DNA from: UBA6522 sp965204155
GTDB lineage: Bacteria; Pseudomonadota; Gammaproteobacteria; Steroidobacterales; Rariloculaceae
DNA: 64,000 nt
NCBI GenBank assembly: GCA_965204155.1
Contig: OZ241971.1
Location: 3,410,001-3,474,000, forward strand
Reading direction: 5' to 3'
Shown here: piece by piece, positions 59,205 to 64,000 of the stretch
Layout: every line of letters begins with the position of its first letter
How positions within the stretch are numbered: position 1 is the first letter of the stretch
Notes under the pieces: generated by a model
The model's input: the letters and a program-made list of their open reading frames with translations, nothing else
What the model was told of the DNA's origin: nothing
Database searches by the model: none
Position numbers and translations under genes: made by a program

Positions 59205-60908
59205 TCAGCGCCAATTCTGCTCCCAGTCCTGGATGAGTTCTTCGGTCAGCCCGGGCACTTCCGCGGCCAGGTCGTTGTGCTCGCCCGGGTCTTCGGCGAT
59301 GTTGTAGAGCCGCCAGGGAGTCGCCGCCCCCATCCCGCCTGCCGCCGGCGTGTTGATGACCTTGTAATCGCCCCGGATCAGGGCGCCCCCGTCGCCCCTC
59401 GACCAGCCCACCGAGTCGTCGGGAGAATAGACAGCGGGCATTTCCCCTGTCAGATGCGGCCAGAACGAGCGCCCCAGGATGCCATTGACTTCCCGTCCGC
59501 GGTAGCTCCCGGCGCCCGGATGCGCGCTGCCGGCGATGTCGAGAAACGTCGGCAGGATGTCCAGCATGCTCATGAATGTGTTGTTGACCTGCCCGCCCGG
59601 AACGGCTGCAGGATAATGAACGAAGGCGGTTGCGCGCAGCCCGCCCTCGCTGAAGGTGCCCTTGTATCCCTGCAACGGAGCGGTGGCCGCTTCGGCGAAG
59701 CCCCGGCCGTGGTCGACGAAGGAATTCGGGCGACCCCAGTTCTCGAAGCGGTTGTCGATGAAGCCGGGCGGGGCCGGATGAGCACCCGGCGAGGTCGGGA
59801 CGATGCCGTACGCGGCCGTGGAGGCGCCATTGTCGGAGCTGAAAATAATGACGGTATTCTCCAGTTGGCCGCTTTCCTGAAGGTAATCGACCAGGCGACC
59901 GAAGTTGAAGTCCAGATTCTCTACCATGGCCGCGTACAATTCCTGGGCACGAGCGTAGCCTCTCCGGTCCTCGGCGGATAGTTCGTCCCAGGTCGGAGCG
60001 ACCGGCTCGAAGTCGTTGAGTTCCGCGCCCGCGGGCACGACACCCAACTCGCCGGCCCGGGCCACGCGGGCCTCGCGCAACAAGTCGTAGCCATCGTCAT
60101 AGCGTCCCGCATAGCGATCCAGCCAGTCCTCCGGCGCGTGCAACGGCCAGTGGGGCGTGGTGTAGGGCACGAAACCGAACCACGGCGGCTCGCCGGAGTC
60201 GATGAACTCGATCATCCTGTCGGTGTAGTAGTCCGTGGTGTAGAAATCCGGCGGCAAATCCTCGTACTCGACGGTCTCACCGTCCATTCGATACAGGCTG
60301 TAATCGTCCCAGAGGATCTCGGGAAAGTGACTGGCCGAGGCGCCAAGCTGCACGAAGGAGCGATCGAATCCCCGGGTCGAGGGCGTATAGCCGTCTTCCA
60401 GGCCAAGGTCCCACTTGCCGGTGATGTAGGTCTCGTAGCCCGCATCCTGCAGCAACTCGGGAATGATCGCCCAGTTCAGGCTCAGCCGATTGGCCCTTTC
60501 GCGGCTGGGCTGAGTCGGTCGAATCTCAAGCGCTTCGGTTACGTTTGCGCTGGCCATCATCATGACCCGTGTTTGCTGGCAGGCACTGTGAGTGCGGAAG
60601 TTCGTCAGACGCACGCCCGCGAAGGCCAGTTCGTCGAGGTTCGGCGTGGAGATTTCGCTTCCGAAGGCGCCTATGTCGGTGTATCCAAGGTCATCGGCGA
60701 CGACGAAAAGGATATTGGGCCTCGAGTCGGCCACGGAGTCCGTGGGGTCAACAGCGCCTTGGCTGGCGGACTGTCCGGAGTCCTGGGAACAGGCGGCCAT
60801 TGCGCCGGCAATGACCAGGGCCAGGAGCTTGACGCAAGTATTCCCGAGTGGAGTCCCGGGCGGTGTATTCCGCCACGCCCTCAGCTGGAGTGCGGCGCAT
60901 AAACTCAT
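59205..60908 (-). CDS. Arylsulfatase-family lipoprotein with altered active site
   Basis: The 567-residue protein belongs to the type I sulfatases. Most active-site residues are in place: VADDLGYTDIG (metal Asp pair), TTPHWPLHAPEDW (His), FSSDNGAST (metal Asp-Asn) and GYKGTFSEGGLRA (Lys). Two are not: the formylglycine box is CQQTR instead of C-x-P/A-x-R (residue 108 region), and the KWHLG box reads KWDLG (near 165). The sequence after the Cys (MMMASANV) is also unlike the usual LLTG/TLLSG. The enzyme may act on an unusual substrate or be inactive. A signal/lipobox (VIAGAMAAC) is at the start; the ATG at 60908 follows AGGGAGGT. It ends an ispB-nitroreductase-sulfatase run, 13 bp after nitroreductase. 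Confidence 0.88.
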   Translation of the reverse strand: MSLCAALQLRAWRNTPPGTPLGNTCVKLLALVIAGAMAACSQDSGQSASQGAVDPTDSVADSRPNILFVVADDLGYTDIGAFGSEISTPNLDELAFAGVRLTNFRTHSACQQTRVMMMASANVTEALEIRPTQPSRERANRLSLNWAIIPELLQDAGYETYITGKWDLGLEDGYTPSTRGFDRSFVQLGASASHFPEILWDDYSLYRMDGETVEYEDLPPDFYTTDYYTDRMIEFIDSGEPPWFGFVPYTTPHWPLHAPEDWLDRYAGRYDDGYDLLREARVARAGELGVVPAGAELNDFEPVAPTWDELSAEDRRGYARAQELYAAMVENLDFNFGRLVDYLQESGQLENTVIIFSSDNGASTAAYGIVPTSPGAHPAPPGFIDNRFENWGRPNSFVDHGRGFAEAATAPLQGYKGTFSEGGLRATAFVHYPAAVPGGQVNNTFMSMLDILPTFLDIAGSAHPGAGSYRGREVNGILGRSFWPHLTGEMPAVYSPDDSVGWSRGDGGALIRGDYKVINTPAAGGMGAATPWRLYNIAEDPGEHNDLAAEVPGLTEELIQDWEQNWR

Positions 60909-60921
60909 CGTTGACCTCCCT

Positions 60922-61674
60922 TCAATCAATGTTGCTCTCATCCCGATACATGACACGGTGGCGCTGGGTTCTGACCCATTCCTCGATCTGCTCTTCGGTC
61001 CAGTAGTGCTCCGGATCGAACCGGTCCCAGTTGACGATTTCGTCCAGCTTCTTTTTCCAGCGCTTGTAGGGCGCCTTCTTCGGCGGGCCGAAGCACATGA
61101 TGTCGAGCACCGACAGGTCGTCGGGTATCCCCAGCAGGGGTTTCATGGCGTCCTGCGCCTCCTGCTGACCGATGGCGGTGATCCACCAGACGTTGTAGCC
61201 CAATGCCGCGGCCGCCAGGTGCGCCGACATGGTGGATGCGGCCACACTCTGGAGCAGGATGCGCTCGGCGTTCTCCCTGTACATTTCATTGAGCGGGGAG
61301 TCATTGTCCCGAAGCACCGGGAATGCCCGCACCCACCGGAAGTCGGATGCCACCACGATGACGCCGGGCGCCGTGCCGATCCCCCGGTAGTCGGGGGTGG
61401 GGAACTTCATCTTGAGCTTCGCCCTCCGGCGCTGCTCGGCAACGAAGTACTCGGCGATCCTGAGCTTCGTTTCCGGTTGCGTGACGACGATGTAGTGCCA
61501 CGGTTGCGCGTTCGCGCCGGAAGGTCCGTGCCGGGCGGCGTCCAGGATCAGCTCGTAGTGTTCCTTCGGTACCTCGTACTCTGGGTCGAAGGCGCGCACG
61601 GTCATCCGTGTCCGTACCACGTCCATCAGCGCGTCGTAGCGGTCGCGATGGATCGGGAACGATTGCTCGGTCAC
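60922..61674 (-). CDS. Nitroreductase-family FMN oxidoreductase
   Basis: The 250-residue protein is of the FMN-dependent nitroreductase fold: MDVVRTRMTVRAFDPEYEVPKEHYELILDAARHGPSGANAQPWHYIVV in outline, with the RTRMTVR and PSGANAQPW motifs for FMN and dimer contact. Then AILLQSVAASTMSAHLAAAALGYNVWWIT type helix and a C-terminal WTEEQIEEWVRTQRH tail. It probably reduces a quinone, enone or nitro compound with NAD(P)H. I use the GTG at 61674; the ATG at 61626 would cut into the first helix. It lies between ispB (20 bp upstream) and the sulfatase (13 bp downstream) on the same strand. Confidence 0.88.
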   Translation of the reverse strand: MTEQSFPIHRDRYDALMDVVRTRMTVRAFDPEYEVPKEHYELILDAARHGPSGANAQPWHYIVVTQPETKLRIAEYFVAEQRRRAKLKMKFPTPDYRGIGTAPGVIVVASDFRWVRAFPVLRDNDSPLNEMYRENAERILLQSVAASTMSAHLAAAALGYNVWWITAIGQQEAQDAMKPLLGIPDDLSVLDIMCFGPPKKAPYKRWKKKLDEIVNWDRFDPEHYWTEEQIEEWVRTQRHRVMYRDESNID

Positions 61675-61694
61675 GGGTCGGGTTCCGAAAGCCC

Positions 61695-62702
61695 TCAGAA
61701 GCGCCGATTGACGGCAAACCGCGCCAGCGTGATCAGGCCTTCCCTGTAGGGAGTCTTGGGGAGCCGCTCCAGGGCCTGCATCGCGGCCCCGGCTTCCTCC
61801 TGCGCGCGGTCCGCCGTATACCGAAGCCCCCCGGTGGCCTGGATGGCCAGGTGGATGGAGGTCAGGTTCTGCGTGCCGCCCGTTTCGATCGCCTCGCGAA
61901 TCATGTGCCGTTCCGCCGCGCTGCCCTTGTCCATGGCGTAGATCAGCGGCAGTGTCGACTTGCCTTCGGCCAGGTCGTCGCCGATGTTCTTGCCGAGTTC
62001 CTCGGCGGTGGCGTTGTAGTCCAGGGCATCGTCGACGAGTTGAAATGCCAGGCCCAGATGCCGCCCGTAATCCACCAGGGCCTTGCGGGTCTCTCCGCCA
62101 TCCCCGGCAAGAATCGCCGCGCATTCCGCGCCCGCCTCGAAGAGCTTGGCGGTCTTTCGGAAAATCACCTCGAGGTAGTCCGTCTCGGCCAGGTCCGGGT
62201 TGTTGCAATTCATGAGCTGCAACACTTCGCCTTCCGCGATGGTATTGGTGGCGTTGGCAAGAACGTCGAGAATATCCATCTCGCCCACCTCGACCATCAT
62301 CTGGAACGCCCTTGAGTAGAGAAAGTCGCCCACGAGCACGCTGGCCTGGTTTCCGAACACCGAATTGGCTGTCTTTCTTCCCCTGCGCAGCGCAGACTCG
62401 TCCACCACGTCGTCATGAAGCAGGGTCGCGGTGTGGATGAACTCGATGATCACGGCCACGGGAACGTGCGCGCTTCCCCGGTAGCCGCAGGCGCGCGCCG
62501 CCAGCAGAACCGACAGCGGACGCAATCGCTTTCCGCCGCCGTGAATGATGTGGTGAGCCACTTGGTTGACCAGGGCGACATCGCTGCCAAGACGCTGGAA
62601 AATCAGTCGGTTGACTGCGGCCCAGTCGCTCTTTACGAGGGATCTGAGCGCTTCGAGGGACGGTGCGTTAAGGTGCGATTCGGCAGCTTGCATCGTGCGC
62701 AT
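61695..62702 (-). CDS. ispB: Octaprenyl diphosphate synthase-type polyprenyl synthase
   Basis: The 335-residue enzyme builds the long isoprenoid tail of ubiquinone from farnesyl- and isopentenyl-diphosphate. The two aspartate-rich motifs are visible: LLHDDVVDES near residue 97 and QLVDDALDY near residue 223, with GGGKRLRPL near residue 55. The length agrees with E. coli IspB (323). Nitroreductase follows after 20 bp. It is divergent from a MATE transporter gene across 167 bp. In many proteobacteria ispB lies next to rplU-rpmA, which is not the case here. Confidence 0.93.
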   Translation of the reverse strand: MRTMQAAESHLNAPSLEALRSLVKSDWAAVNRLIFQRLGSDVALVNQVAHHIIHGGGKRLRPLSVLLAARACGYRGSAHVPVAVIIEFIHTATLLHDDVVDESALRRGRKTANSVFGNQASVLVGDFLYSRAFQMMVEVGEMDILDVLANATNTIAEGEVLQLMNCNNPDLAETDYLEVIFRKTAKLFEAGAECAAILAGDGGETRKALVDYGRHLGLAFQLVDDALDYNATAEELGKNIGDDLAEGKSTLPLIYAMDKGSAAERHMIREAIETGGTQNLTSIHLAIQATGGLRYTADRAQEEAGAAMQALERLPKTPYREGLITLARFAVNRRF

Positions 62703-62869
62703 AATGCCCGATACGAGTCCGTTTGGCGAGACTGCCGCGAAGCAGCCCTTGGCAGAAGTCCCGCGGCATTGGCTGGAAGACCGGCTGGCCGAAGACGGCC
62801 GATCGGCCGGCGATGCATCCCGGCCGTCTAGTCCCGCACCGGACCCACGAATACGGATACGGACGACAC

Positions 62870-64000
62870 ATGCAGGTTGCCGAAAGACTCAGGCCGGTGA
62901 CGTACCGATCCGTCGGCACGATGGCATTGCCGGTGATCGTCTCCAATGTATCGACGCCCCTGATCGGAATCGTGGATACCGGGGTCGTGGGACAGATTCC
63001 CGATCCGGCCTACATCGGCGCCATTGCCGTGGGTGCCCTGATCTTTTCATTCGTCTTTTGGGCATTCGGGTTCCTGCGGATGGCCACCACGGGGTTGACG
63101 GCGCAGACCTGGGGCGCCGGGGATGTCGACGAAGTCTGCGCCAACCTGGGACGGGCGTTGCTGGTCGCGCTCGCCGCCGGAGTGGCGTTGATCGCGGTGC
63201 AGTGGCCGATCCGCGAGATCGCGTTTACGGCGATCGAAGGTAGCCCACGGGTCGAGTTGCTGGCGCGACGGTACTTCGACATCCGCATCTGGAGCGCACC
63301 GGCCACGCTCGCCAACTACGCGCTGCTCGGGTGGTTCATCGGCCTGGGACGCACGGGCACGGGCCTCGCGCTGCAACTGGTGCTGAACGTGACCAACATC
63401 TGCCTGGACGCGCTGTTCGTGCTCGGTTTCGGCTGGGATGTGCGGGGTGTTGCCGGCGGTACGGTTCTGGCCGAGTATTTGGCCGCGGCGGTGGGCCTTT
63501 ACATTGCCGTGCGACACATTCGGGGTATGGGCGGGCACTGGTCGCCGGCGCGCTGGCTTGATGCCGCACGTCTGAGGCGAACGGTCGCGGTGAGCCGGGA
63601 CATCATGATCCGCTCGCTGGCGCTGATTTTCGCCTTCGCCTGGTTCACGGCGCAGTGCGCCAAGCAGGGCGATGTGGTACTGGCGGCCAATGCAGTGCTG
63701 ATGCACTTCGTCTCGGCAGCGGCCTTTCTGCTCGATGGATTCGCGTTCGCGGCCGAGGCGCTGGTGGGGCGCGCAATAGGCGCCGCGCGGCGCGCGGGCG
63801 TCAGGGAGGCCGTGCGGCTGACGACAGCCTGGGCGGCAGGCACGGCGCTCGCCATTGCTGTTGTTGTGGCGGTGCTCGGGGCGCTGTTCGTGGACATATT
63901 GACCGTGGACCCCGCTGCCCGGGACGCCGCGCGAGTGTATCTCCCCTGGGCTGTCGCAGCCCCGCTGCTGGGCGTATGGGCGTACCAGTTGGACGGAATC
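62870..64000 (+). CDS. MATE-family efflux transporter, DinF-like (partial, runs off window)
   Basis: The frame opens at an ATG at 62870 and is free of stops to the window end, giving 377 residues of a membrane protein that should be about 440. It has repeated hydrophobic segments and the MATE signature LPVIVSNVSTPLIGIVDTGVVGQ in outline near residue 20, GFLRMATTGLTAQTWGA near residue 70, and ends in AYQLDGI. The DinF-like branch exports cationic compounds using a sodium or proton gradient. It is divergent from ispB. No ribosome-binding site is obvious before the ATG; no internal ATG fits better. Confidence 0.9.
   Translation, partial: MQVAERLRPVTYRSVGTMALPVIVSNVSTPLIGIVDTGVVGQIPDPAYIGAIAVGALIFSFVFWAFGFLRMATTGLTAQTWGAGDVDEVCANLGRALLVALAAGVALIAVQWPIREIAFTAIEGSPRVELLARRYFDIRIWSAPATLANYALLGWFIGLGRTGTGLALQLVLNVTNICLDALFVLGFGWDVRGVAGGTVLAEYLAAAVGLYIAVRHIRGMGGHWSPARWLDAARLRRTVAVSRDIMIRSLALIFAFAWFTAQCAKQGDVVLAANAVLMHFVSAAAFLLDGFAFAAEALVGRAIGAARRAGVREAVRLTTAWAAGTALAIAVVVAVLGALFVDILTVDPAARDAARVYLPWAVAAPLLGVWAYQLDGI

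Overview
The window looks like chromosomal DNA of a GC-rich proteobacterium, most likely a marine or environmental gammaproteobacterium. The evidence is an IspB-type polyprenyl synthase, a DUF1244 protein, a Tat-exported PhoD-like phosphatase, a DUF5916 outer-membrane-type protein, and a CTGT-N8-ACAG LexA box of the gammaproteobacterial type. A single tRNA-Pro(CGG) at 38.03-38.11 kb divides it. To the left lies accessory DNA; to the right lies ordinary chromosomal metabolism.

Positions 1-27 kb carry a plasmid- or ICE-like backbone, almost all on the minus strand. It contains two tandem DUF5677-like genes (the first runs off the edge), a ribbon-helix-helix MobC-like protein, a repeat cluster that could be an origin or operator, a DUF2493/SLOG protein, a Toprim primase, NADAR, AlkB-like, DUF4326 and a second SLOG protein, SSB, a 1508-residue methyltransferase/strawberry-notch helicase, DUF2958, a GHKL ATPase, a ParB-like protein and two tandem RadC copies. 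No relaxase, type IV secretion gene or integrase is visible. A plus-strand, more AT-rich cargo block at 9.3-13.9 kb (GyrI-like, RES-domain toxin, two unknown membrane proteins) interrupts the backbone. Short in-frame minisatellites sit in three backbone genes.

Positions 27-37.7 kb hold an SRAP peptidase, a LexA-type box and the most interesting locus of the window. There a five-gene plus-strand operon encodes a small toxin-like protein, a zinc-finger/Xre regulator, a KGGVGR ParA-like ATPase with helical repeats, a NurA-like nuclease and a HerA-like ATPase. A DNA methyltransferase gene converges on it with no gap. Paired 12-bp palindromes precede the operon. I read this as a candidate DNA-defence system whose gene set I do not recognise as a named one. 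A few unknown genes, one with a possible degenerate nucleotidyl-cyclase fold, lie between it and the tRNA.

Positions 38.3-64 kb hold PhoD-like phosphatase, lactate permease, gamma-glutamyltransferase, a PaaZ-like aldehyde dehydrogenase, a DUF5916 protein, an esterase, a sugar-binding protein, a GH13 amylase, a PQQ dehydrogenase with DUF6152, DUF1244, cyclophilin, an unusual arylsulfatase, nitroreductase, ispB and a MATE transporter (cut by the window end). One disturbed spot at 50.4-52.0 kb carries a BrnT toxin followed by a chimeric gene: a BrnA-like antitoxin start joined to a truncated sacsin/Hsp90-like ATPase. A fragment resembling the start of that ATPase lies about 4 kb away at 55.5 kb.
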